A stretch of 64,000 bases of DNA from positions 49,812,062 through 49,876,061 of the forward strand of contig CM055102.1 of the NCBI GenBank assembly GCA_029204225.1, in the 5' to 3' direction. The notes under the pieces were generated by a model. It did no database searches. It saw only the letters and a list, made by a program, of their open reading frames with translations, and was not told where the DNA came from. Shown here piece after piece: positions 11,612 to 22,525 of the stretch (within the stretch, counting starts at the first letter, position 1; each line of letters begins with the position of its first letter). This DNA is from Diphasiastrum complanatum. Its lineage: Eukaryota > Streptophyta > Lycopodiopsida > Lycopodiales > Lycopodiaceae. Made by a program: the position numbers and the translations under genes.

Positions 11612-13195
11612 TCATTTTCCCATAAAGATCTGACTTTTTGTGTAAACGACGATTGTCCATGCCTTACGGCTGGCTTTCTCTACTGCTAACGCATGAACTA
11701 CCATCAATCTTGTTTCACACAATTTGTGCAACGCTTCATGACGTAGTTGTAAAGACTTATCATTATTTAACCGCTCTTCTGCTGCTATGCGTAAAGATGG
11801 TATTAAAAACTCAATCGGCATGACAACATCTTGACCATAGACTAGTTGAAAGGGTGTTTGATTTGTACTACTCTTGTAAGCGGTTCTGAATGCCCATAAT
11901 GTTGCATGCAGTTTATGTTCTCAATCAGACTGACTCGCTTCAACTATTTTCGTCATAATAGTGCAGAGATTCTTATTGGAAGATTCAGCTTGGCCATTCC
12001 CTCTGGGATAATATGGAGTACTAAATCAGTGTATAACAAAAAAATCTTCCAGTAAACACTTTATCGTTTGATTAACAAAGTGTGTACCCCGGTCATTGAC
12101 AATCTCGATCGGACATCCAAATCTGATAATAATATGTTCATTGAAAAACTTGGCCGTAGATTTCGCATCAGCAACTTTGATAGCTTTGGCTTCAACCCAC
12201 TTGGTCATATAATCTGTTGCTACGATAATGTATCGGGCCTGAGCATCAGGTACTTAACAATATCCACTGCCCACTCAGATACTGCCTCTACATGGAATAA
12301 TGCAGCATCTGGTAATTTATCATCCACTTATGTATTAAATCGTGCGGATTCAATTCGCGAACGTGGTCAGCTAGATAATGTTGCTTCTCCTTATGAACCA
12401 CAATTCAAAAGTCAAATTCAGTCAATAACAGTAACCATCTTGCAATACGCCCAATATTGCATGTCTTGTTTACCAAGTAAAGTAATGGCTGGTGATCCGT
12501 ATAAAATGCAAAGTGCGTTCCATAAGGTAATGACAAAATTTCCGTACAGAAAATATCATGGCTAACGCTTCATGTTCTGTTGTTGAATAGTTCTTCTCTG
12601 GATCTGTAAGTTGTCTACTTGCAAATCGTATTGGATAGTCCTTCTTATATTCACTTGGCTGCGTCAAAACTAATCCAATTGCATATTTCGAGGCATCAAT
12701 GTGAACATGAAACTCAATCATCTAATCTGGAGAACGCGGTATCAGTGCTGAGGCTACTGCTTTTTTTAATTTTTCAAAGGCTTCTAACGCCTCTACTATC
12801 CAAATTGGAACAATAGTCAGTTTGTATATAGGTCTTGCTAAATCCGCAAAAAAGATAATAAAAATTCGATAATAGTTCGCATGACCCATAAACACATAAA
12901 CACATAAACTCCACGAATTGTTGTTGGCGGTGGCAATTCCACAATAACCTTGACTTTAGAATAATATGTGGGAATGCCATGTCTTGATATCACGTGTCCA
13001 AGAACAACTCCGTGGAAAACCCATATCTGGCATTTTTCTGGATTTAGGGAAATTTGATACTTGTGACATCGTTCAAATACTTTCTCCAATCGATCCAGGT
13101 GGTCTGTATCTGTGCTATGGACTCCAAGGTCATCCAAGTAAATTTCAAGGAATTTATGTACATAATCTTTAAAAGCAGGTTGCATTACTCTTTGA
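11612..13195 (-). pseudogene. Ty3-gypsy pol relic: RT (partial), RNase H, integrase
   Basis: Read 13195 to 11612. The C-terminal half of reverse transcriptase carries active-site YLDD within EIYLDDLGVHS and then GHVISRHGI. RNase H is at 12721-12470 (HIDASKYAIGLVLTQPSE, FASRQLTDPEKNYSTTEHEA). The integrase core is at 12208-12026 (MTKWVEAKAI, RFGCP, DRGTHF), and the integrase tail is at 11821-11612 (MPIEFLIPSLRI). The frames are offset and broken by stops. The element is cut just before the RT motif QRVMQPAF at about 13195, so gag, protease and the RT N-terminus are absent. It is a close relative of the gypsy relic at 22525-24490. Confidence 0.88.
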
Positions 13196-13985
13196 TCTGA
13201 TACCTGCAGGAATCACGACTTAGACAGCCAAACTATTTGAAAAACGTCTACAATGGGCTTCTGGCTAATCTCCAATAAAGGATAACCTATCACATTTCAA
13301 GTTCAGATGTTAAGTTCGATAATTTGAATATCATTGAAGACTTTGGCCATCTTCAAGAACTTCCACGAATTAGCATTTAGAACAACTCTGCAGAAATACA
13401 CTAAGTGTTGCAGCAGTCTGCAGAAATACACTAAGTGTCACAACAGTCTGCAGAAATGAACTTTGTCTTTCATAGTGACGACTTTTTCCAAAATGCGACA
13501 CTTCAACATAGTTCAACTTCAACTATTTTTCAACAATGTCGGCTTTCTCGCATTTCTCCGAAATGGGCTTTTTGGCACTTTTTTGAAAAATGCGACACTT
13601 GCCTTCAGCTTCTTCCTTTCAACTATTTGAAGACGTTAAACTGTTTTAAAGACACTATCACCTTTTTAAGGGCACCATCACATTTTTAAGGACAATGTCG
13701 GCTTTGTAAGTGCACGGTCAGCTTTTTCGCAAAATCTCAAAGAGAGAAAAAAACTCGACAGTCGTCTATTTTCAACGAGGAACATTCCAGGCACTTCCCA
13801 GAATTTGCGAAGTGAGAGAAAGACACTTCACGTAAAATGCGAAGTGAGAGAATTTGCAACGTCCTCGTCTGCGTCAACATTCCCTGATTCGTTGACCGTA
13901 TATACTATAGTTGAATTCACACGTGTGGGACGCCCTACACATGTACTTTTGATCTCCTAAGCCCAATAGTACCATAAAGATCAAA
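13196..13985. repeat. Non-coding stretch with a short tandem repeat
   Basis: Three copies of a ~32 bp unit (CTGCAGAAATACACTAAGTG-type) lie at about 13386-13465. Beyond it, words such as AAATGCGACACTT, CGGCTTT and GCGAAGTGAGAGA recur irregularly. No gene is recognised. Confidence 0.6.
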
Positions 13986-13989
13986 CTAG

Positions 13990-14570
13990 CATTGATTGAC
14001 AATAGGAAAGCTGATCATACAAGAAATATTATTGTGTTACAAGCAAGATTTGTCAACAAAACATGAAACTAAGTACAATAAATGTCTCAACTCGGCTAGA
14101 GAGAGAATATGAAAGTACAAAACTCGAGTAGAGAGAGAGGGCACAAAGAGCTTAGTCTCCAAATTTGCATTATACACAAATTTCATCATCTTCTCAATGA
14201 GAGTACATCACATATATATAGATCCATGGACTCTCCTCCTACTTTGAGTTAAATTGGAGTTATGAATCCACCTCTCAAGCTATCTAGACTTATTCAAGCC
14301 ACCTCAATATGTCTAATTGTGCCACCTATAGTAATTTCATGCATTAAATGTGGCATGCAAAGTACAAATGGCAATTCCTATGGTAGCTCGAGTTTCTACT
14401 TCTACGTACCTTGAATATTTTATTCTAAGATGGGTCTTTACTAAGCCAAAAGAGCTCAATTCATCTTTGGCATTTTTAGGACCCCTACATACAACATTAG
14501 ATAGATTTTTCCAATATTTCAACAATATGTATAGTTGTCACAAAAGCCAAATACTTCCAGTACAATGGCT
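13990..14570 (-). mobile_element. Probable LTR, minus orientation
   Basis: On the minus strand a TATATATAT box (about 14211-14219) is followed downstream by CT-rich transcribed sequence (CCCTCTCTCTCTACTCGAG), the layout seen in the other LTRs here. Borders, target duplication and partner LTR were not found. Confidence 0.35.
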
Positions 14571-15400
14571 TACCTAATTAGGTGACATATATTTACTGAA
14601 TTTAATACATGGATGAACTTTATAAATGGATCATCCAGGCACATTATATGTGATGCTCCATCCATGAGACGAATGATTTTGAGCCTCCCAGTTACACCGT
14701 CATTCTGGTTGTAACTACTATTTTGTTGTGCTTCAGTGTAATATAGCAGCAATATGCTTTTCTATCTGTGTATAACGTAGATAAATGCTTATTGTGATTT
14801 GAATGCACTTCATTTCTGTTTAATCACGCTTGTTTACTCACTCTGATCAGAACACAGATGTCTACAACTCGGCTTCTGATCAAACGATGGTTGTCTTTGA
14901 CGTCTGAGGAACTCGCCATTATTTTGGTGCATTATCAATCCATTCATAACTAAACTTCTTATCAAATCCATTTTCAATAATACCACACACAAACCATTTC
15001 TAATTCCTTCGGTGGACTGAATTCATGTTTGTTTTTGTGAGTATAAACTGATTTATAAGATCATGTTGGGCAATAGAACACTTAAGGTATGATTACACTT
15101 AGCGTTAACAATCTATTAGACTATTTTTGCAACTAGCAGCCCATTGTAGCGGGAGAGCTATTTCGTAAATATTCCTGCTCTCTTCTCTGCTCGCGTTCTC
15201 CATACTCCATTGCCCCAATCAGTTATAGGCTTTCAAAGTGAGGTAGTTAGGGCACCTAACCTGTGTGGACGCATCAATTACAATTCTATTGTATTTAAGT
15301 GTTTTGTGGATTTTTGAGTTTTTCACGCGTGCCAAAGAGAGTTCAACCCAAACTTTGCCTATAGTCCACTTTTGAGTGAGAGGTTGATCTAGGTTGAGAG
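14571..15400. other. No recognisable gene
   Basis: Mixed AT-rich sequence with no frame resembling a known protein. The last 100 bp (GTTGAGAGAGATTGG, TTGGTCTCACA) may be the leader of the copia relic that follows. Confidence 0.45.
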
Positions 15401-15541
15401 AGATTGGAAAATCTAGTGAGCTTGGTCTCACATTTTGTTGCAAGATCTTACATAGGAGTTGGTAGTACACCTTTATTGGATCCTATAGTGAGAGAGAAGC
15501 AACACTTTATTGCTCATTACAAGGAGTCTTCACTACTTTTT

Positions 15542-16838
15542 ATGGCTTCCATGGGTTCCCTCCTATTAGAATCAAGTGAAAGACTAACTACCTCCAATTA
15601 TTCTATTCGGAAGGTAAGGATGGAGTCAATCTTGATACTCCAAAATATGATGGACATAGTACTTGGGCTTGAGGAGGAGCCTCGATTGCTACAAGAGGTC
15701 CAAAGTACAAAAAGAGGGCTAGGATGGCCCTACATATCATAGAGATGAATGTTTCCAATGAAGTGTTGAGAGAGATCATGTACCACATCCAAGGAGGCTT
15801 GGGACACATTGAAATCCATGTATGAGGCAAGGAACACATCAAGATTGCTCACACTAAGGAGTCAAATTTTTCAAAGCTTCTAAAGGAGTGATGAAAATGC
15901 TTCAAATTATGTTTTGAGAGTCAAAGATCTTCATAGAGAGCTTGCTTGCATAGGTGACAACCTCAACTCAAAGAAGCTAGTTTGGATTGACGGAAGAGTT
16001 TGACAACTTTTTTCAATCATATGCAATCAAGGAGGAGCTTCCAAGCTTGAAGGCACTACAAAGAGTTCTCATTTTCAAAGAGCATAGGCAAGAGAACAAG
16101 CAATTGAGGATCAATTAACTTTCTTTGAACGATGATGGAGAGGTGAAGGCATACTTCACAAAGGGCAAGCCAAGAGGAAGGGGAAAAGAGTTACATCAAC
16201 ATTTCAAAAAGGAAAAGTCAAAGGAGGAGAGTGATGAGGATTCATCACACACATCAACAAGTTGCAAATCAAACAAGAAGTGCTTATTTTGTGGTAAGAA
16301 GGGGCATTTTGCTTCTAATTGTTTCAAGAAGAAATATTTTTTCAAGCAAGCCAATCTAGCCAAAGTGAGTGAAGGTGAGATAGAAGGGAGTTATGAAAAA
16401 GGTTCTCTCATGATGTCTATGTACTCCTCTTCTAGTTTTGATGTTGAAAACTCGTGGTGGATAGTGGATCTAGTTCTCAAATGAATAGTTCAAGAATATC
16501 TTTCACTTCTCTTGCACATTACAATGATTCTAAAAAGTTCATCTTCCTTCCTATTGATGGCGAATGCAAGATAGAAGGAATTGGTAGTGTACCAATTTGT
16601 GTTGATTCCACTATGATTCTCAAATATGTATTTTATGTGCCTAATTTCACTATGAATCTCATTAGTGTTGGCAAGATGCTAGATGATGGTTTCCAAGTTG
16701 ATTTTGGAAAAGATGCTTGCTTGGTTAAAAGGGATGGTGATGTGGTAGCAAGTGGGACCAGATGTGGTAATCTTTTCAAGATTGATGCTAACTCTTGTGG
16801 GAGTGTGGCCAACGATAAAATTCCAGCAAACTCACACG
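15542..16838 (+). pseudogene. Ty1-copia gag-protease relic
   Basis: The gag starts at an ATG at 15542 (MASMGSLLLES, LTTSNYSIRKVRME) and continues through several frames. A CCHC zinc knuckle CLFCGKKGHFASNC is at about 16280-16322, after a Lys-rich stretch. Protease follows with VDSGSSSQM at about 16455; the usual His after the DSG motif is Gln, and a small deletion at WWI|VDSG shifts the frame. The C-terminal pattern YVPNFTMNLISVGKMLDDG is typical of copia protease. Integrase, RT and RNase H are absent because the coding is interrupted by an LTR-like segment starting near 16839. The lineage resembles the minus-strand copy at 30378-31690. Confidence 0.85.
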
Positions 16839-17551
16839 TGTGGGGAATGATCCTCAAGTGTGAATGATCTGGCTAAGCTTTGTGTTTAGCACATAAATTA
16901 ATTCTAGATTGAATATCAAGATCTAGTACAAGATTTTATGGCCAAAGCACAATCTAGCATGCTAAGAATCAAAGAATGATCACTTTGAAATACAAAAGAG
17001 AAGAAGTACAAGAATTTAATGGATTAGCATAAACCTCTACTTGAGTTAGAGAGAGAAAAGGAGAGCAAAATTCAAGCAAACAATAGTATAGATCCAAATC
17101 GACATGGAATAGCTTCAAATCTTGGTTCTTCATCAAAAGTTATGAGAAAGCCTACACATATTTATGGAGATTGGAGTAGCTCGAGATAGAACCATCTCCT
17201 TCCTATTTTTTTCCACATCTAAAAGTGAAAACTAGAAAACTAGTGACATTTGTCACTTTACATGCATGCATTTCTACCTACTTTTACCAAGTGACAAATA
17301 TTAAACTAGAATTGTACAAATCATCATGCATGTGTCCAATTCACTTTGTGCATGCCTTGCATGTCACTATGGAACACTTACAACCATTGCATGTGATGTG
17401 CCACGAGTTTCCACAAGCCCATAATTGGCATTTCTATGTCTACATTCTATATGCATGTTGTACATGACCAACTAGTCTCAAGAAACCATGTAGCTCGAGT
17501 TTCTTCTAGGCCAAATTTGGCATTTACAATATGAAACATCACATACACATA
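16839..17551 (-). mobile_element. Copia LTR, truncated relative of the 53.7 kb LTR
   Basis: It aligns by eye over most of its length with 53721-54420 (CAAGATCTAGTAC, CACAATCTAGCATGCTAAGAATC, TAGAATTGTACAAATCATCATGCATGTG, TTAGAGAGAGAAA). It begins at TGTGGGGA and lacks the last ~60 bp that in the 53.7 kb copy reach the polypurine tract. It splits the copia protease frame at 16838. The left border is uncertain by about 10 bp and no target duplication was recognised. Confidence 0.7.
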
Positions 17552-18250
17552 TGTTGGTTGTTTCTGACGAATCCCCAAGATACTCGGACAGAGCAACTCA
17601 AGAGCACCTCTCACCTTAGACCGAGGAGGTATCTGAGAAGATGAGACTAATGAAGACTAAGAGCCGAGTATGGGAGCCGAGAAATACTAGCTAGGAAAGA
17701 CATGCAAGAACTGTGTAAGCCTCATGGTGAATCTTGGAACTAGTATTTCTAGGCAAATGTAATAAATGCAAGTAGACCCCACTTAAAGAAAGTAATGTGA
17801 GCCACCTTTTGATGGTGACCTCTAGTGGAGAGCATTATTCCACTTGTAATTTGTGAAATGTGGAAATTCCACTAAGATGCCACCTAAGGAGCTCTCTTGC
17901 TTATTTAAGAGACTCTCTCTTTGTGAAGAGGAGCTTTTTGTGAATTGTATCAACTCCATGCCGAAATGAGAAGAGCCTTCACGAGTTTGGTGAACCCTTG
18001 AGCTCCTTGATCATGCTTGTTTCTTGAGTGATGCATTTATGATCTTGCCCTTCCCTCCTTTTGTGAGTGGTTGTGGACTGTAGAGTGGATTAGATTTGTT
18101 GCTTTTGTAGAGTGGATTAGATTTCATGTTTTCTTGTGGATTAATGTAGGAGCCAGCATTCAAGTAAACTAAATAGGCTGGATCTGTGGTGTGATTCTTG
18201 CATATCTCTGTACAATCCAGTTCTTGATGTTCTTGGGATGTCCAAGAATC
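17552..18250 (+). mobile_element. Probable solo LTR, family shared with 61117-61745
   Basis: It starts near TGTTGGTTG and matches 61117-61745 over long stretches (AGCCGAGAAATACTAGCTAGG, GCCACCTTTTGATGGTGACC, GGAGCCAGCATTCAAGTAAAC). A TATTTAAGAGACTC box at about 17902 is followed by a short leader-like region, as expected of a plus-strand LTR promoter. No coding neighbour, primer site or partner within a normal distance was found, so a solo LTR is the best reading. Confidence 0.6.
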
Positions 18251-18915
18251 AAAAGGCTGGTTAGTTTCTTGACTCTTGGACTTCTAACATGTTGTAGATT
18301 AGTTTTGTTTCTTGTTTTTGTCAAGTTATGCAAGGTAGCTTAGTGTTAATGTAGTGTAGGCTTTGATTTCAGTCCGTTTTAAGTGTAGGTAGCTGTAGAA
18401 ATCCTTGAACGTTCACTGGTTTGCATGCTGATATGTGAATGAGCGTTCTAGGCTTGCATCTTTATGTAGAATGTAAGTGCGTTCAAGAGTGACGTCCCCG
18501 AGTAGTCCTCTGACAGACAGGAGATAAAGAAAATCTATACTACAGAGTTATTCAGTCCGTTTCTGCCTGGCCTGGGCATTGTAACACATAAAAAATAGTC
18601 AAGTAATGCCCAAACGAGCCTGGTAACAGCAAGAAACGGCTCTGTAAGCAAGAAGCAGAAAAGTAAACAACAGGTCCTCTGGAGCAGGGGATCTGTCAAC
18701 ATTTCGTCTGTTATCGCTTGCATCACTCACATTCTAAAATGGCATATGCTGCAAGACTATCTTTGATCGGACCCATGCACGCAATCTGAAATGTCTCCAG
18801 ATCCGTTCATAGCTCAGGATGACCTGCACACACCATCCCCACACCCTACATACATCCTCAGCTCCTTCTACATCATCCTCTACCCATAGTTTACCCATCA
18901 TCCCCACCTCCCTCC
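18251..18915. other. No recognisable gene
   Basis: This stretch joins the solo LTR to the minisatellite array. The last 100 bp become C-rich (CACACCATCCCCACACCC), similar to the sequence flanking the second array at about 60230-60260 when read on the minus strand. Confidence 0.4.
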
Positions 18916-18919
18916 ATCA

Positions 18920-19505
18920 CCATCTCAGTCGAGCACCCTCTCTCACATCTCAACCGAACACCTTCTCTTCCATCTCAGCCGAGCCTCTCTCTCTTACCAT
19001 CTTGACCGATGCAACGCAGGTTGCATCAAAAACAAAAAAATTAAATTAAATCTCAACCGGAGCTCACGCTCACATCTCAACTGGAGCTCCAGCTCAAATC
19101 TCAACCGGAGCTCATGCTCACATCTCAACCGGAGCTCCAGCTCAAATCTCAACCGGAGCTCACGCTCACATCTCAATCGGAGCTCTCAGTAAAATCTCAA
19201 CTGGAGCTCACGCTCACATCTCAACCGGACCTCTTAGTAAAATCTCAACCGGAGCTCACGCTCACATCTCAACCGAAGTGCTCAGTTAAATCTCAACCAA
19301 CACAGTGCATCTCATCTCAGCCGGAGCCTTCCTTTGAAATCTCGACCGAAGCACTTCTTTGGAATCTCGACCGGAGCGCTTGCTGGAGTCTCGACCGAAG
19401 TGCTCACTGAGATCTCGACCGAAGTACCGCTGAAATATCGACGAAAGCCGAAATGCTCGCTCAGATCTCGACCGAAGCCGAAGTGTCAGCTCATATCTCG
19501 ACTAA
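18920..19505 (+). repeat. Minisatellite array 1, ATCTCRACCGG core
   Basis: About 20-25 units of roughly 24-30 bp are built on ATCTCAACCGGAGCT plus CACGCTCAC. Variants alternate: CACGCTCAC, CAGCTCAA and CAGTAAA tails, then GACCGAAG units toward the right end. Reading frames through it give repeated SQPEL peptides, a by-product of the period. The core is the reverse complement of the CGGTYGAGAT core in the array at 59565-60219. Confidence 0.9.
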
Positions 19506-20505
19506 AAAATGGGATCACGAGGTGATATGTCACTCATTCTCTATCATCAAGCCAAGTGTCACTAGCCTACACTACCACGAGCTAATCCACTTCCAAAATT
19601 GGCCTAATCTCTTATTTACAAGTGCACACACTGTCATCCAACATGTCATCATGCACTATACTCCACTGTCTTTCTTTTACATCTTTGTCCCTCCCCACTA
19701 CAAGTTAGAAAACACTTTTTTATTTCTCCCATCTCTTCATAAATGGTCCTTTTAGCAAAACCTTTGGCTATTGCCACAATATTTCCATGCACAATGTGTA
19801 GCTAGACAACAAAAATGATGTTCTTGACGATCTTCAAGCTAGAGCAAAATGATCTGTAAGCCATACATTGTTTTTGTCTAAAAGTGCACTTTAGATAGTA
19901 TAGCATTTTTGGTATGCATAAGCTTTTATGAACCTTGGACATTGCCATGGGATAACTCCTACTCGAGGGAGAAAATGTTGACAGTGTCTAGGCAGCTATG
20001 GTTGGCTTGAGATTGTCTAGGCAGCTATGGCTGGTTTGGCTGATTGCATGCCCTAGATTACCCATTTAAATTAGATGGCAATAGTAGGATGACCCATTAA
20101 AATTTTCATGATAATGTTATCAAGTTTTTCTTCCTCATTGAGCATTTAGTATTGTTGGTGTCAACTCAACTAGGACTATTCTTATTAAAGTTGACGTCTA
20201 TTCTTACTCCAGAAGATACAAGGAGTAAGTCGAATGGTTGTCTTGGTGACACATCTATAGCTCTGTATTCTAAGAAGAAGCATAGTCCTAAGCATTCCAA
20301 GAATGCTACTTTATCTCAAGCCAAAGAGAACTAGCAAGGTAAGATTCAGACAACAATCAAAAACTACTTTGTAGATACTACAAAATTCTAGTCATGACAA
20401 CAAAAATTGTAAAACTAGAATAATCAATTAAAGAAAGAAGAAATAACAACCCAATAGATTTATGAACAATCAAGATCCTTCTAGGTCCTATTGAGGAAAT
20501 AAATA
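19506..20505. other. No recognisable gene; one short tandem duplication
   Basis: GTGTCTAGGCAGCTATGG(T/C)TGG-type words are duplicated at about 19983-20035. TGTTGACA at 19976 matches the LTR border sequence of the gypsy element at 60555, but nothing else supports an LTR here. Confidence 0.4.
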
Positions 20506-20509
20506 GGAT

Positions 20510-20690
20510 TCCAAGACACCTCATGACCAAATACAGTCCTCAACAAAATGGAATTATTGAGAGAAAGAACAAAACTCTTATAGAGTTTCAAAATCATGTT
20601 ATCACAATCTAAGTTGCCAAATACATTTTGGACAGAAGCTATATCCACAACATTTTGCCAATTCATGGGATGGATCAAGTAGAAGGCTCT
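20510..20690 (+). pseudogene. Copia integrase fragment
   Basis: SPQQNGIIERKNKTLIEFQN, followed after a frameshift by MLSQSKLPNTFWTEAISTTF, is the segment of copia integrase around the third catalytic region. Flanking sequence is not recognisable, so only about 180 bp survive. Confidence 0.75.
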
Positions 20691-21235
20691 CTAATAACCA
20701 AATTATCAAGCAAACGACCAAAATTTTAAAATGATAGTAACCAACATGAAATGACTTTATGTTCTTTTTACCAGCACCCAATTAAACATATTGGTGGCCA
20801 AGTAAGTTTTAATGAACAATGTCTCACCAAATCAATGTATACTTGGTCAATTCAGTAGAAGAGACAATGAAAGTTTCTACTTCTCAAGTTCAGTATGTAC
20901 ACTATATAGATCAAAAGGGATAGATCGGTTCACTAACAAGTGGAAGGTGCAATTACCTCCAATCATCTACATGTAGGCATACAACTACACATTAGTAATG
21001 TGCTACAAACAAATGTATCCGACATCCAAAAATGAATTTCTCATTACTATATAACAAGCATAATTTTCTGTGAAAAAAACAAGGAATTCTAGAAAGTTGA
21101 CAAGGTAAAAAAGAATCAAATAGAAAAATCTCAAGACACAAGGAGCTAGAGCAAACACCAGGAAGCTCGTACACTATCTAATTGGAAAAATACAATATCA
21201 AGCTTTGGTTGTCATTATTCAAACAAACCTGGCAT
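20691..21235. other. No recognisable gene
   Basis: AT-rich sequence, probably decayed retroelement DNA continuing from the integrase fragment. No motif was identified. Confidence 0.35.
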
Positions 21236-21239
21236 ACGA

Positions 21240-21759
21240 GCAGAACAAAGATCAAAGAAAGCTAAGGCAAATTTGTATAAAGATAATGAAAATGAAGACT
21301 AGACATAAGAGACATGTTAGCATCTTCGTCTGATATTCGCAAACCTACTGCAACTAACTGATTGAGTAGCTATTTGAATTCGTTTAGATGATCAGTGACT
21401 CAGGTCCCTTCACTCACCTTGAGTGATAGGAACTTCTTCCTCAAGAAGAGGTGAGTCGAAACATCTGTAGTTTTGTATAGACCAGTAAGAATATCCCATG
21501 TTTCTTTGGAGCTGGAATAGCTAGCTACATGAGCTATTTGTGAATCTTTAAGATTTGGAGATACCATGGCAAGAGCTTTGTCATCCTTAGCTTCTCAGGT
21601 GGTCAGCATGTCAGGTTCAGTCGGCTTGGCTATTGAACCGTTGATGTATTCCCAAAGTTCTTTTTCTGCGAGTTTAATCTTAATCTTGAACTTCCACATG
21701 TGGAAGTCATAACCATTGAACTTGTTAATCAAGTGGATTTCTGAAGATGTTCCTTCCAT
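21240..21759 (-). pseudogene. Copia gag N-terminal fragment
   Basis: From the ATG at 21759: MEGTSSEIHLINKFNGYDF, MWKFKIKIKLAEKELWEYI, then, past an in-frame stop, KDSQIAHVASYSSSKETWDI and LSLKVSEG. This is the standard copia gag (UBN2-like) opening. At least three stops interrupt it. A primer-binding-site-like TGGTATCAGAATG lies about 50 bp upstream on the same strand, so it is the true 5' end of an element. Confidence 0.82.
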
Positions 21760-21803
21760 GATGAATGATCTAAGTATAGTAAACAGTTTCAAATACTAAA
21801 AGA

Positions 21804-21816
21804 AGTTTGGAACATT
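21804..21816 (-). other. LTR-retrotransposon primer-binding site (tRNA-iMet type)
   Basis: The minus strand reads GTGGTATCAGAATG. TGGTATCAGA matches the 3' end complement of initiator tRNA-Met used by most plant copia elements. It sits between the gag above and presumed LTR sequence to the right. Confidence 0.65.
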
Positions 21817-21824
21817 CATTCTGA

Positions 21825-22265
21825 TACCACTCCATTGGGGTGCTCTTGAATAAATTAGGTGCAAAATAAGAAACACAACTCCAACATAGAGGACTTTACA
21901 GCATTGACTTAGATCAAATGGAAAAATGTCTTGGTAGGTGTCGGAGACAACCATGAAGGGAGCAAATAATTAGACGCCTGAGACAGCCATGCTTCCTTCG
22001 AGATTAAACAATCCAAATTAAGTGAGTGTCAATAGAGAAAAAAAATTATCAGAAAGCATTTGTAGTGCAATACACATAAAAAAATAGAGAATTTGAATTA
22101 GGAGTTGTATATACAACGATCAGATCACTATCCTATGCCCAAGAATGGTTCACAATTACGGTGCACTGTGTGCAGTGATCTTACTTAGCTAGTTACAAAT
22201 TAAATAACTATCTCTATTTCTTGAATGGCTTTCACTCTCTCGAATATCTCTGATTCTGTGGAATC
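21825..22265 (-). mobile_element. Presumed 5' LTR remnant of the gag fragment
   Basis: Its position immediately right of the primer-binding site on a minus-strand element implies LTR sequence. No partner LTR or right border is visible. Confidence 0.35.
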
Positions 22266-22289
22266 ATATAGTTAAGATACAATGGAGTT

Positions 22290-22525
22290 CGTGTAGGAAC
22301 TCTGATTCACACTTCTCCACTTAGAATTAAGAGCAATTTCACAAAAATTTGCATTCTCATAAGGATTTAGCTTGAAGATGCCACCATATCTAGATCCATG
22401 AGCTAGAACCTCATCATCTTTCTTTATAATGTAAGTATTGACATTGAATTTCACATCACAACCACAATCAAGTAATTTTCTAACACTTATCAAGTTCTTA
22501 GTAAGCTTTGGAACAAAAGAAAAAT
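22290..22525 (-). pseudogene. Copia protease/pre-integrase fragment
   Basis: LISVRKLLDCGCDVKFN, IIKKDDEVLAHGSR and GGIFKLNPYEN are the usual link between copia protease and the pre-integrase region. It abuts the gypsy relic at about 22525. Confidence 0.72.

Noticed and set aside
18920-19505. CRISPR-like array
   Set aside because: There are no unique spacers of constant length: the whole unit repeats and drifts, and the setting is a plant nuclear genome.
18994-19525. Repeat protein encoded by minisatellite array 1 (SQPEL repeats)
   Set aside because: Unit lengths vary, the frame is not maintained, and the sequence is better explained as a leader-type minisatellite related to the array at 59.6 kb.
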